Of a stretch of 64,000 bases of DNA, positions 12,328-24,508 are shown piece after piece. This DNA is from Cyclospora cayetanensis (taxonomy: Eukaryota > Apicomplexa > Conoidasida > Eucoccidiorida > Eimeriidae). The notes below the pieces were generated by a model that was not told where the DNA came from, made no database searches, and was given only the letters and a program-made list of their open reading frames with translations. Position 1 is the stretch's first letter, and each line of letters begins with the position of its first letter. Made by a program: the position numbers and the translations under genes. The stretch covers positions 124,001 through 188,000 of the forward strand of contig NW_020312081.1 in assembly GCF_002999335.1 (NCBI RefSeq). The letters run 5' to 3'.

Positions 12328-15300
12328 ATGGCGGCATTGGCCGCTTCGCGCATGCGTCCGCTGCTGCTCGTTGCAGCGCGAGGGCCCTTTTGTGCCCCTC
12401 AAGGCGGCGCCTCGAGCTTCCGGGGATTTGTGGGGTGCTCCCAAGGCCTTCCTTGCCTCCAGCGATGTATTTTTAGCCGAAGTCTCGGAGCATGCCTCCT
12501 TGAGGGAGGGCGAGGGGGGGATCCTTGGAAACAGCAGCGGGCTAGCGGCACGCGTGCGTGTGCATTGAGCCCAGCGCGCTATGGTGGCTCCTCCGACAGT
12601 GGAGTGTCTGCGCGTTCCAGCCTAGCCCAGGAGGCAGCAGCGCAGCGAAATCCATCTCCATCGAAAGCACCGACTCAACCCCGCGAAGACCCTTACCATC
12701 ACGCGAGCAGGCAAGAGCAGCACCCGTAGGGGCGATTCCACGGCTCCCCCCCGTCACGTCTCGGCGTCAGCGCTGTTTTTGCGGGCTCCTAAAGCTGCCG
12801 TCCTGTGTGCTGGCTGTCTTCCACAGGTTCGTGAAAGACGACTACAGAATTCCGGTAGGACTGTGGCTACTTGGTGAGCGTAGGGGCAAGGTTTCTTCAG
12901 TGGCGTCCTCCGCCCAGGCTTCTCTTAACGGACGCGTGCCACGGGAGGGTCTTCCTGCCATGGATGCAGACACAGCCGCTTGTTTGTGTGTGTTTGTATA
13001 TATGTGTATGTATGTGCGGATCTTCACAGGCTGCACGGGATGGGTGTTTGCTATGGTGGTTTGGGGGGGCCTGACGCGTCTCACAGAGAGCGGCCTCTCC
13101 ATGACGAATTGGCGTTTTGCTGGTACTGCATGGCCTGCCTCTGAAGAGGCTTGGACTGAGGAGTTTGAGGCCTACAAGGTGCTTCTTGAGACGCACAACA
13201 CTTGCTAGAGCGAACCGTGGAATCTTCGGGGGAAGCATTGGGGTGGGGAGAGGAGGAATTGGAAGGCGGGAGGGAGGGGAGAACGCTTCCTCGTCTGAAG
13301 TGTTCCTTGCACTGAATAGAACGGTTTTTTGCGGTTTCCTTACACTGTACAAAGCGTTTCTATGCGGTCTACGTGCAATACGCGCTTCGGCGTCGATATG
13401 GCGCTCACCTGTAGTCGAGGCAAGTGTCTCTATTTATACCCACGGGATGGCCATGTGTGCTGGTGTGGTCGTAGGAAACCCCAGAGTATTTGCAGTTGAA
13501 CTACGGAATGACGCTGTCGGATTACAAGAGGATATACTTCTATGAATGGGCTCATCGGTGGCTTGGCAGGGGCCTTGGCCTCGTATTTGTTGCAGGATCT
13601 GCTGCATGCCTTGCTGCCAAGGCAATTCACAAACCCCTTGGCTTGAGACTCGCAGGTTCGACCACCCCCCCCAATTAAAGCCTCTTGTGGCTTCCCTACG
13701 CCCCCCGTAGCGTCTCTGGGAGGAATAATTGGGGTTTCTTCTAGTACGGCCACCTCATGCAATCTCACAATACCCCATTTGACGTCTTTTGCTTCGAGCT
13801 TCTCCTGGCCTTAGAGTGTTCCTCTCCTCCTTCTCACTCGGTCATTGAGTTTCGCCTTCCCAAAAGATCTTTGCTGCATTTTTGCAGCGTTTCAGATTTT
13901 GATATATATATATATATATGTATATATGAGTGTGAGTATATGTGTATTGTGTGTACATGTGTTCATATGTATATGTATATGTATGTGAGTATATGTTTTT
14001 GTATGTGTGTGTATATATGTGTTTATATGTATATATATATATATATATACTTTTGTACCTTTGGAATATGGAACTGTTTTCAGTGTACGGCCTGCTGGGG
14101 GGTATCCAGGGTCTTGTGGGCTGGTGGATGGTTCGCTCGGGCTTTGAAGAACCGAAAACGGAAGTCAAAACTCCTCGGTGAGCTGTTATTTGTGAGTTTG
14201 TGTAAGAATCCGGCTTTGGAGAGCCTATTGCGTGGCGCCATGAGGCCTCGCAGTAGCCAAACCTTTCCCTCTCCCTCTCTGTCTGTCTCTCCCCCACTCT
14301 GTCTCTGTCTCTCTCTCTCTGTGTATGTGTCAGTCCTCCAATCTGCATGAGGCGTCGCGCGCATCTGGTTGTGTGGGATGCTTTCTGTGCGTTTGCACAT
14401 TACGGGCAGCGTGTCACCCTACCGATTGGCCTTCCACTTGATGATGGCCGCTACGCTGTACACCTTGCTGCTGTGGCAGTCCTTGGCTGTGCTGCTGCCT
14501 TCTCCCCCCAAGGCAGCCATCACAGCAGCGGCAGCGGCGGCAGCGAAGGTGGCGGGAAGAGAGGCGCATGCATTCGCTGCCCTCGCGGGGACTACCTTCT
14601 TCTCCGGAGCTCTTGTTGCTGGGAATGATGCTGGCCGATGCTGCAACACCTGGCCAACTATGAATGACAAGTGCGGCAAACTGCGATTCGAATCCTTCTC
14701 TCGAGGTTTCTTTTGTCGAGGCTAGCGAAATGGCTCCGGCGGTGGTACCCTCAACAGGGCTTGTAAACGTTGCACATGGAAGTGCTTCAAACTCGGATGT
14801 GGTAGGCCGCTGCCGTAGCTCAGGAGGCTACTGCGATCCACCGGGTTTAAGGTATTTGTGGCCTTTCTCGCGATTTTCGGTGCAGATGGGTGCCTACCGA
14901 GGTGTACGCTAAGCCCTTCAATTGGAGGCGCTTCTTTGAAAACCCCGAAACCGTGCAGTTCGATCACAGGTTGCTCGCGTACTTGACGTTTTTGTCCTCC
15001 TTCGCCCTCTTCTTCAGGCATAAGGACAAACCTTTCCCCGCCCCCATCAAAGTCCGCCGCTAGTGACATCGATTTTCGCATGTAGACTTTTGGAGAAAAA
15101 GGGGTCGAAGGAGGGAATGGGGGGAAGTGATAATGAGTCCGAAAAGCCGAAGATTGAGCTGCACAGCCTAAGAAGGGGGGGGTGGTTCCCAATAGCACTG
15201 CCTCTCGTCCGACTAAGTGCGCATGTCACGTGTGGGTGCGAGTTTACTGCCCTGAATAACGTTAGGGATAGGGAAGCGTTTCGAGTTTTTGTTTACTCAG

Positions 15301-15652
15301 ACGGCACTGCGGTTTCTGCCGATGATGACCTCCTTACAATTGCTCTTGGGAATACTTACAGTGCTGTACTACGTCCCCACAGAACTGGGAGTTCTGCACC
15401 AAGTGCGTTGGTTGGTTTTTGCTTTTGCTGCTGCGACTGCTGCTTCTAAATGCTGCTAGACATGCTCTATGGGGCTGCTGTACACTGTTGTGCTCCAGCA
15501 GGGCCCGCATATTCCATTCACACACCGGCCGCCAAGTGCTACATGCCCAGTTCCTTTTGAGCATCTGTGTGTTTCAGGCTCAGGGGTTGCTGACGCTGAG
15601 CAGCGCAATTTACCTAATGCACCTTCTCTCTCGTTTGAAGCTCAAAGTCTGA
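12328..15652 (+). CDS. COX15: Heme A synthase COX15, mitochondrial
   Basis: COX15 oxidises heme O to heme A in the inner mitochondrial membrane for cytochrome c oxidase. Nine exons join in phase: 12328-12725, 12827-12873, 13030-13178, 13475-13655, 14084-14177, 14410-14670, 14886-15051, 15301-15402, 15578-15652 (1473 bp, 490 residues). The first 60 residues are Arg-rich with few acids, fitting a mitochondrial presequence. The core begins at about residue 134. The four family heme-ligand histidines are present: His225 (EWAHRW), His299 (YRLAFHL), His404 (VQFDHRLL) and His465 (LGVLHQ). [14 protein letters not shown] and GWWMVRSGF also match. An Ala tract in exon 6 comes from GCA/GCG repeats. Introns 2-4 are TG/TA-rich. 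Exon 8 reads on to a stop at 15459, but splicing at CAA|GTGCGT restores the conserved last helix, so 15652 is the preferred end. Confidence 0.93.
13902..14052. repeat. TA/TG microsatellite in COX15 intron 4
   Basis: An imperfect run of TA, TG and TGTATA units directly precedes the pyrimidine tract and acceptor of COX15 exon 5. Confidence 0.85.
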
Positions 15653-18600
15653 ACCGTAGTCGGCCCGAAAAGGGTTCGCAGCTGCCGCTTTGTAGGGGAG
15701 TACATGGCCTTCCAGCCTTGTGCGGATCTGATAGCACACCTTCGACCAAGGATCCAGTGCCAAGCCAAAGACAGCCCTTCGTACATACAGGCTTCGCACT
15801 CTGCCATCGTAGCCGTAGGGCCTTTGGATAGCGCTGGCGATTTCCGTGGCATTGATTTGTTGTCTCTGTCACTTGTTTTATGTGCATGCCGTTGGGCATG
15901 CGCCTCTCCTCTCGAGGGCCAGTAATGCCTCTTCCTCCCTGGCTGCTCTTTCGCCAGCGCGGCCTGGCATACCCCTGCATCTGCTTATTTCGGAGGGGCC
16001 CCTCCTGTTTAGTTGCCGTCACTATCTCCCCGTCCCGCTCTCTCTGCTTCTGCGGATATGCTCTTTGATCCTCTTCATATGAAGCCTCTACTTCGCCCTC
16101 TGACTTTGCCAGGCGCCACCTTTTTCATTGCCTATGGGTGCTCAGTCAGTTCTGTGTGTCTCGCATGCCTTGTGTCTCTTCTTGGTAACCCTGGACAACT
16201 CTCGCCCTTCAGATTTTCCTCTAGACTCTCCTAGCGGCGTAGGCGAACGCTGGCCTTTGTATTGGAAGTAGGGAACTATCCACATCCTGCAGTAGAGCAA
16301 ACACGATCCACCGAATCTTCTGTCATTAGACCGCCCTTTCCGGCTAGGTTTGGTTCTCTTGTGGAGTGCCTGTTTTCCGGGTGGAGACACTTGAATTTGC
16401 CGCTTATCACAGCCATCTTAATTAGAGGCCGGTTCCTCACCTTTTAAGAGTAGGTCGCGTGTGCATTAGCCGCCTAGCAGCAGGGAGTTCAATTCATGCG
16501 GGCATGTGTGCCCGATTACCCAGCACTTCGGGGCATGCTGAGAAGATTGCAACCCCTCTGGACAGCCGTCTAGTTGGGAGAAGCACACTGTAGTTTGTTT
16601 CCAGAAGAGGGTGTAACGGGCTGCTTCCTGAATGTGCTTGCTGGGTAATCCAACAGGTGCGTGCACAGCGGCACACCCAGAGCTTTCGACAGAGTGCTAG
16701 ACTCATTCTGGTTCGACTTTAGCACCTTTGTGCAAGGGCGTGTTAGTGCTATGTTACGGCGTGCTTTACCAAGGATGACAACCTATCACAACGGTTAGGG
16801 CAGCAGGAATCAGACAATGTGACAAACCATTAGGCAGCACCCAACGAGTTTCCGTCCAGGTTCCTCGTAAAAGGGGAGCTTTGCGACGAGGCCACCGGGA
16901 AGGTCGCCATATCAACGCCGGTCAGAGTAACGTTCTCCCAAGAAATATCCATGGCGTGTGCATAGAAGGACTCAAAGGACTGCAACGGGAGCACTTTTGG
17001 GTACGCTCTGGTAGGGGTAAACGCCTACCTGATGCTGTAGTCAGGTTATGTTGAAAGCATGGGTGGTGCGGACTTGCGGCGGAAGCGAGGAAAAGCCTCT
17101 GCCTTCTAGCGGAGCTTCCCCCTGCCTCCAGAACTGAACAAGACGCCGGCTTTGACGCTCCTGTTGATGATTTTTACAGTTGAGAGAGGGTTGATCGGTT
17201 AAAGCTGAAATGCATCTTGTACGGTCTCTATGCGAGGACCTATATGTTTCTTATCGTGCGCTTCGCCTCCACAGTTACTGCGTCGAGGAAGGAAAAATGC
17301 AGGGGGGCTGAGCTACACTCAAATGCTTTCAACTATATTACTTATATATAGCTACGAATTAATATATTAACCGATTGCTTTGCCTGCAATAATCTCTTGT
17401 TATTGCACAATACTGCTAGCTTGCTGGGAAAAACGGCACGTAGTTGTGTACGTATCTGTAAGACGCTTTGTGCGACTGGATGTGAATGCAAATATTGCTG
17501 AGAGGGTGCAAATACGCTCACCCTAGCTTCTCCCTACCTCACGGTGGGACCTCTGAGGGCCTCTGGCAAGGAAGAGCGGCTTTTCCCCTTGAGAAACCCT
17601 CAATAACTTCTGAGTAATTTCGTATTTAGTCTTGAGTTTAATATTCTTGAGAGATGAAGTGCTACAGGAATGAAAGCCGGAGAACAAGCGCAATTGCATT
17701 CTCCGTTTTTACACTCAGTTTCAAGACCGCAACTTGGTGCATACGCAAAAAGCATAACCTCTCTATGGAGTTAACTAACCGTGCTCTGCAACAAATGCAG
17801 TGTGCAAGCAGCTTGTCCACTCAGCCAGTACTTTGCTAATTATTACCTACATATAGTGCTGCAGTATAAAGTGCCCAAATGGCACTTCTGCATTGAATTT
17901 TGGGCTAAACGCGTCTGTCTAGAAAGACCCCACGTGGAGCGGTAGCTGCTGTAAGGGAGCGCCTCATGGCACCTGGATGGCCTATCAAACTCACAAATAA
18001 AAATGCGGAAGCGTGCAAGAAATAGGGCGGGAAAGCGGGTTGGTGTCCTACGATCTAGATGGCGAACTCATTAGCCAGTTTTCAAGTGTTGTTTCAAAGA
18101 GCATCCTTCGCTGCCTGCCGTTTACACCCTGCAGAGTTCCTGCAAGAGGAGAGAGAGCTTGGCACTGCTGGGGTAGAAATTGGCATTACCATACTCTCTG
18201 TAATGACTACATGAGTGCTTGTGGTCGATAGAGTGCCCTGTGCAACTGGCCGTTAATATATAGGCTCGGGTTCTCTACGTATCCAGCTACCCAGCTGGAC
18301 GCTACGGCAACTAGACTCGACGAGCATCCAGGCAAAATGTTAGCCAGTTGTTTATATAGTCTTAACTGAGTGGGAATAATGTTCCAGAGAGGATTTGTAT
18401 GCAGTTATCGGCTCAGTAGATGTCCCCGCGGTGTGAATCCCATGAGTTATGCCTTCAAGGCACTTTGCCATATTTTCCTTTTAGAATAAGGTAAACACAG
18501 TCTGTACCAAACCCCTTTAATATGACAACAGCAAACCGCAGGCCTTGACGCATACACCCAGCGTTAAGCGGCGAGACAGCGGAATCAACACGCGGCTGTG

Positions 18601-18673
18601 GAGATTGGATAACATGTTGCGCAAATGACGGCCAGATGGCGTACCTCCTGAACTGTAATTCCTTAATACTGAA
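15653..18673. other. Three-kilobase gene-free stretch
   Basis: I find no exon with family motifs or coherent splice phases. Frames at 15469-16234 are short, overlap on both strands and look random. AT content is somewhat higher around 17300-17900. No repeat or RNA gene is recognised. Confidence 0.45.
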
Positions 18674-21600
18674 ATGAAATATTGTTCTCTGTTTCTGGGG
18701 TTTGGGGTTAGCAGCAGCAATTACTGGCGGCATTGGGGAACGACTGTGCACCCTTCCCTGATCAACTCCATTTTGGGGCAGGAGAAGGCTGCTGAACGCT
18801 TTTTGGTTTGTAAGTGTCTGCTTCCCTTAAATGGCATTCTCGATTTGCTTCATTCTCTTTTATGAAGTAGATTAATGAGCGGGAGTGTCTCGGGAAGATA
18901 GGGGGTTCCCGCTTTCTGAGCGATCGTCAATTTGTAGATCTGAACCCCGTGGCGCCACCAAGTGAAGGCAGGGGATGAAATATCTTTTTTGCTCTGGAGC
19001 GGATTTTCCCTTGTTATATCTTCAAATATGGCGGCCGCGTATGGTTCGGCGTCCAGAGGAGCAGTGCCTGGGGATGACAGATGGGTTCAGCTTACCCCTG
19101 TGGCGTTCTGATGCAACAGCATCTCATTCATGCGAAGCTGCGGCAGATGATTGCATTGCTGCCGTAAGGTCTGCACCGGCTACACACGGAGCGCCAAGCC
19201 GGTAGCTCTGGGGGTCGGTTTCGCAGGAGGAACGGCCTCCTTGCAGCTCCCTTACAGGGCATCTCCTCCGTGTGTCTCCCAAATACGCCAAGGGGCCTCC
19301 TTCCCGCTCCATCGCTCAAGGGGGCCCCCTGACCCACCTTTTATGGCCCCTTCCACCTCTTACTATCCCGCACTGATCCTCCCCTGCATAGGTGTCTCTG
19401 CGCTTCCAGGCTGTTGAGCCTGAGGTGCTCCTGCGATATCGAGGCAGCGGCTGCAGCCGCGAACCCTATGGCGTACCGAGGAAGCGCTTTTCAGCGGCAG
19501 GCACTGCTGTTGCTGCTGCTGCTGCCGCCTTGCCGCTTGCCTCTACTTGTGGGCCTTCTGCAGCTGCCTGCATGCCTGGGGGCTTCCCCCCCTTCAGAAG
19601 CGCTAGAACATGTAGACTCCCAAACTACCGATACCACTGCGGACTTACAGAATCCAGATCCAGAGCTAAAACTCACGCTGAGACAAGCAGCCCCCCTTTC
19701 TCCCCCTCTTTCCTCGCCTCCAAGCGCGCACCCATCGGTCGAACCCCTCCTGCTTACGAAGACGAGCCAACAGAGAAACGCAATCTATGGAGACAGCTTC
19801 TACGAATGTAAAAATTCTGAACCCACCCCAAACTCCGTCCGAAGCCCCTCCTTATAGAGAATCGCCTGTAGATCCGAACGTTTTCTGCAATACCGAGCGC
19901 AATAATGTTTACCACGTGCTAATACATGGTGCAAGAAGCAGCAGCACATCCTCGCAGTCTTCTAGGGGGGCAGATACAGGTTGAACCGTAAGAAGTGCTT
20001 CATGCCGCGCGCGCACGCGGGGTGTCTGGCGGGCAGCAATGGCACTGTGCGCGTCCCTACGGATCTTTGCGTGCAGCAACTCTGCGGCTGTGCGATGTAG
20101 ACTTGCAGGAGATGCAATCTAGGTGGACGATCCTGAATCGCAGCAACGTAGACACCAGTGTCGTGCGAACGGTGCTGACAGACTTGACGGCGTTCGCTCT
20201 ATGTGCCGAGTTGAACTTGGAATTGGAGGACCTCTGGGTGCTCATTCCGGAGGGCACTAAACAAGTGGGCTATACCTGGCGTTTCTGGGTTAGCGAGCCT
20301 CTGGGCTCCGAGGCTCACCTCAGAAATAACGTCGCTTCATTGGGTACGCTTGCGTTGAAATCTGCGCTCCAGGGTTAAGAGAGAGCTGCGGAAATTGAAG
20401 AGGGAAAGAACCTCTGTGTGTATATGGATCTGAAGGGTTCAGCTTTCTAGCCTGCACGAGTACATATATATTTAAATATATATTATACATATGCATATCT
20501 ATGCATAAATATGCATATTTCATGTACACATGCAGGTACGCATGTGTATATGAAAGGTTCTGCTTTCCAGCAAACACGGTATCTATGCATATTATATTTA
20601 TTGATGATTCTTTTTAGCAGCTGAGGGAAAAAACCAACTTGTACTTGAGTGGGATGCATGTACTGACATGGGAGGCCTAGAGATGCACTATTGGCTATAG
20701 GGTGTTATCCTCGCTTCTATGGATGGGTCGTCCCTGTGCTGTTCAGAGGGGTACTCTGGATCAGCTGGGTTGATAGACAGCTCTACTGGTGTTGGTTGGC
20801 GCACTTTAGTTCAGCCGACGCATGTGCCCCTGTGCTGCGTGTTATCGAATGCTCCGATGTACTTGCTCGAGAGCTCTTTTTCGAGGGTGGCAGTAGGGAG
20901 GTGCTTCTGCTCTGGTCTCTTTTTGTGTTTTCTCCAGAGCAGAAATATACTGGACTATTGCGACTCGTTCAAAGTGTACAAGCGTCCTTTGAAAAGGCCA
21001 GGCTTACATGTAAGCAAGAACGCCGTAATTCAGAAAGCTCAACATTTCACCGCAGCACATTGTACAGTTAAATGGAAAGGGTGTGGATCATGGCGGTGCC
21101 GCAGAGAACCGAAAAATATATGTCAATCGACTCTCGGTGCCTTGCTCTTGAGCGTTGCCCATAGCTCATGTGCAGCTGTGCAAACCGGAAAAAACCGATA
21201 CTGGGAAGCTCGCGTCGCACGCGTTATTTTTCGGCAGTGTGCTCATGAATTTTGAATCTCGAAGTTCTATGAGGCTTTTGTGCGCTCGCAAGGCTTCTTA
21301 ATGTGGTGCTTACTCCCCCTTGATGATGGGCTGACTGTGTTTTTCCAGAGCCTGCGATCCCCCCCGTAAATTTTGCTTTTTGAATCCGCAGTCCCTTCAA
21401 ACCTATCGGACATGAGCGTCGCTGTTGAATACACTGTAAGCGAAGAAAACGCCAATTTTTTGGACAAAGAAGCCTTCGACTGTAAAGGTGCGCCAGAGTC
21501 GATAGTTGTGGGGGTTGTTTGAGACCCGCTGTTTCACGGGGGCCTCTTGAAATGTCAGTCCGTGAGGCATTGTCGCATCCTGCTGACTCCGGATGCGCGG

Positions 21601-22814
21601 CTGCCTGTGAGTGATGTGCGGCTTTATTGCAGCGATCACTCAAGGAACCAGGACGGTCCTCGGGTCCCTAAAGTACAAAGGCTTTACTGTAGAAAATGGA
21701 AAGCTCCTATCGGTTCCGGAGATCACTCTGGGGGATGACAGCGGACTCTGCGGTAAACCGTTTACGCCCCCGTAGACTTGAATCGTAGTCAGGCGCCCTA
21801 ATTTGTGTGTCTGTCCCCTTCACCCATCCTCGGCATGTGTGTGTCTAAATGTTTGGACTTTTGGAACTGGTGTGTTGCGGTTTGGACTTTTAGGACTGTT
21901 GCTGCTGCAGGCGTTGTTGCGCCGCTGCAAGAACTTTGGGCTGACTGAGATCCGCCTGTCTGCTGCCAGCGGGGACTTGACGCTCTTGAAGGCTGCCATT
22001 GCTTCAGGGTTTAGGCCGGTGCAAGTCTACATTGGGGAAAATGCAGAGGTCTATCAGACCCTGAGTGCAAACCCGCAGCTTCCAGAGCCTACGATCCTCG
22101 AAGTCAGGCGAAGGGCTGCTGCTCTGGGTAGGGTAAGGGGCATTCGGGTTGTGGGGCTGGGACTCTAAGCAAGAACAACAAAAACGAACGATCCCGAGAA
22201 TACACCCGACAGACCCTAGGCTGCGAAGCCTCGCTTTGAGGTCGGCAGAGGCGCGCCTCGGCCTTGCGGAGGCCGCCCGCACCCACTGGGGGTGCCTCAC
22301 GGGATCGAGTGAATGGCTCGCCATTGGGGTTTCTTTGGTGTTATTCATTGCGTCGTATGATGCAGAACGTATGAATACGTTTCTCTCTGCCACCTACTTC
22401 CAAGCTATGGCGGTTTTGTCCGTACACAAGAATCTCTCTATTGAGCCGAAGCCTGCGAGAATGATATCGGCGCCAGCGCCCGCGAAGAGCCCCGTGGAGC
22501 CACAGCATTTGGAATTCGTGCACCGAACGGCTGGTTTGAATCTGCAGTTCGGGCATGGATCACTGGTTTTTGCTGCTCTGGGGACAGCCTTTCTTCTGGC
22601 CTTGGTGTTTTGGGTCTTCAAGAAAAAGATGAAGGGGGGAGGAGGACCCTTCCTGGCGTCAAAAGCTAAGTTTTCCCATAGGGCAAGGTACAAGGACGAA
22701 AGGTACTTGGAGGCTCCTCCCCACTGGGAAGAAGCGTACAAACGAGAGCCAGTGTATGAAGAAGACCAAGACAACAGTCCGGAAGCGTTGAGGGCAGTGG
22801 CCTCCTTTGAATGA
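18674..22814 (+). CDS. Unidentified multi-exon membrane protein, 5' end unresolved
   Basis: I do not recognise this protein. The 3' exons chain in phase: about 20037-20343, 20938-21009, 21392-21487, 21633-21752, 21894-22132 and 22170-22814. The last exon has two hydrophobic segments (WLAIGVSLVLFIASY and SLVFAALGTAFLLALVFWVF), followed by a basic KKKMKGG and a polar, Glu-rich tail. The 5' part is ambiguous. Candidate exons are 18674-18809 (donor TTT|GTAAGT) and 18972-19099. A frame from 19468 also begins with a strong signal-peptide-like Leu run (LLLLLLLPP) and could be the true start. A third frame near 19787-19930 also looks coding. The last intron would be only 37 nt. The likely topology is a secreted or ER N-terminal region plus a C-terminal anchor. 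The left border given is the outermost candidate. Confidence 0.5.
20462..20530. repeat. TA/TGCATA-rich intronic repeat
   Basis: A degenerate TATA/TGCATA tract lies inside an intron of the 18674-22814 gene. Confidence 0.7.
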
Positions 22815-24508
22815 GAATTGAGGTCGTGAGGTCGTGCCTGCACAGATGGGTGCCTACACGAAGGGCAGCAGCACCAAAACCGGGCGTCTTGCAGGTTATC
22901 CAGGAGTTTCGTGGTTTGATGACGAAGGAACTGACTTCAGGCGTGTATTTCTTATAGTACTGTTTCATTTAGTCGCAAACAAACGGCGCTCTAAGTAGGC
23001 GGTCTCAACAAAAAGGAAACCAATGCGTTTCTGCGGTGGGCACCCGAGTATACGGGCGGTTGACTCTGGCAAAGCCCCACAGGCATGGTCAAGGGCTCTA
23101 AGGAGTCACAGGTTTCCTCCCGCTGTGGCGTTCTGAAGAGCTCTTCACCGTAATAGTTAGTACCATAATACTAGCCATTACTATCGGTGGCTTCTGGCGC
23201 TTGTTTAGTACTGAAATCATGCGGAAATGCAGCGGAAACAAGAGGAATCGCATGACGGTCCGGTCCCCCAGTTTAATGCAAAGACTGACTGGAGGGAATG
23301 CCGGAGTTCCGCAGGAGGGCGTCGGGAGAGACCTCTTGTACACATCCCTCCACAGGTAGCGGTGCACACTGTGAGGCATAGAAGCAAGCCCCCAGACGCA
23401 GTACAGGGGGGTGCAGAATTTGCAGTGCTCTTCTAAACACGCATCGAGGGTTTTCATAAAATTTGCGCTGACGTGGCGGCAGGGCCCGTCGGCTCTTTGC
23501 ATTGCCATGCGCTCACCTGTTGGTTTTCGTACGGGGGTCCATATATATATATATATTTTCACAGGACGCCAACCCCATTAACTACTGAATCCTTATTTGC
23601 CTCTTCTCCGATTAAACAGATATAGATTCCTATGCCCACAAAGGCGTTCTTTTGCTTTGATTAGGCCGCTCACGGCGCATGCGGCACGAAAATTCGGCAC
23701 TGGGTACTCCAACAAATTATGGAGCTGCTGGCCTTGGGTGTAGTTCTCTCTAGCGCAGCCTTCTCCGAAGGTTCGGCCGCTTTCCGGCATGAACACATTC
23801 AAAACCCCTACAGAAAAATCGCACGCTTTAAAGGCCGTGTAGTTGGGCCTTCCAACGAACGACTTTGGTAGAGTGCCTTCGGCAAGACAGAGCTGCCAAC
23901 AACTGTGTAGCGCTGCGTTGCTGCTACTTTCAACAGCAACCCACTTTGCTGGACGGCACGAAAACGCGCGTGCAGGCAGTGCATCGAGGGCTTTTATACC
24001 ATACTCCAGGTGCTGCAAAAAGCAGCCCTAAGCTGCTTTCTGGGGGAGGGAGAGGGTAACGAGGGGAAGGGGACTTTTTCTGAGGATTGAGGATGCCTGC
24101 CACCCCTAGACTCCAGACACCTATGACATCTGGTTGCGGCCTTAAGCGCTACTAAGGGATCAACACACCCCTAAAACCCCTTAAAACTAGCAGACATCCA
24201 CGCTGCTCTGACAGTGCTGAATGTAGAGCGTCTTCATGCCCCGAGGGAGGAAGGGCAGCAGTATAGAGAGCCCAAGGGCTCCCCGAAGACACGCACAGAC
24301 AGACAGACGCCCGGCAGCAGCAGCCAGGCATGCGGTTTTTGCGTTCTTATTACGCGCCCCTTTTAGGAAAAAGATGGCAACACGCATTAACACAGAGGCG
24401 GCGCAAGAGTTTGCAGATTTGAGTTTGGGGCCTTGTGCATTTGATTTCGCGAATTCCTGGCCAAAGCGATGATCCTCGCGCCCTATTGGGGTATAAGAGG
24501 TTCAGAGA
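22815..24508. other. Intergenic, no gene supported
   Basis: This lies between two convergent genes. A minus frame at 23593-24018 (141 codons) has no recognisable motif. A short TA run lies at 23541-23559. Plus-strand frames near 24236-24470 run into the antisense of the DUF2009 last exon and are not accepted. Confidence 0.45.

Noticed and set aside
15403..15459. Stop at 15459 as the end of COX15
   Set aside because: Using the GTGCGT donor after the conserved His-Gln and the acceptor before 15578 restores the family's last membrane helix, and phase is kept.
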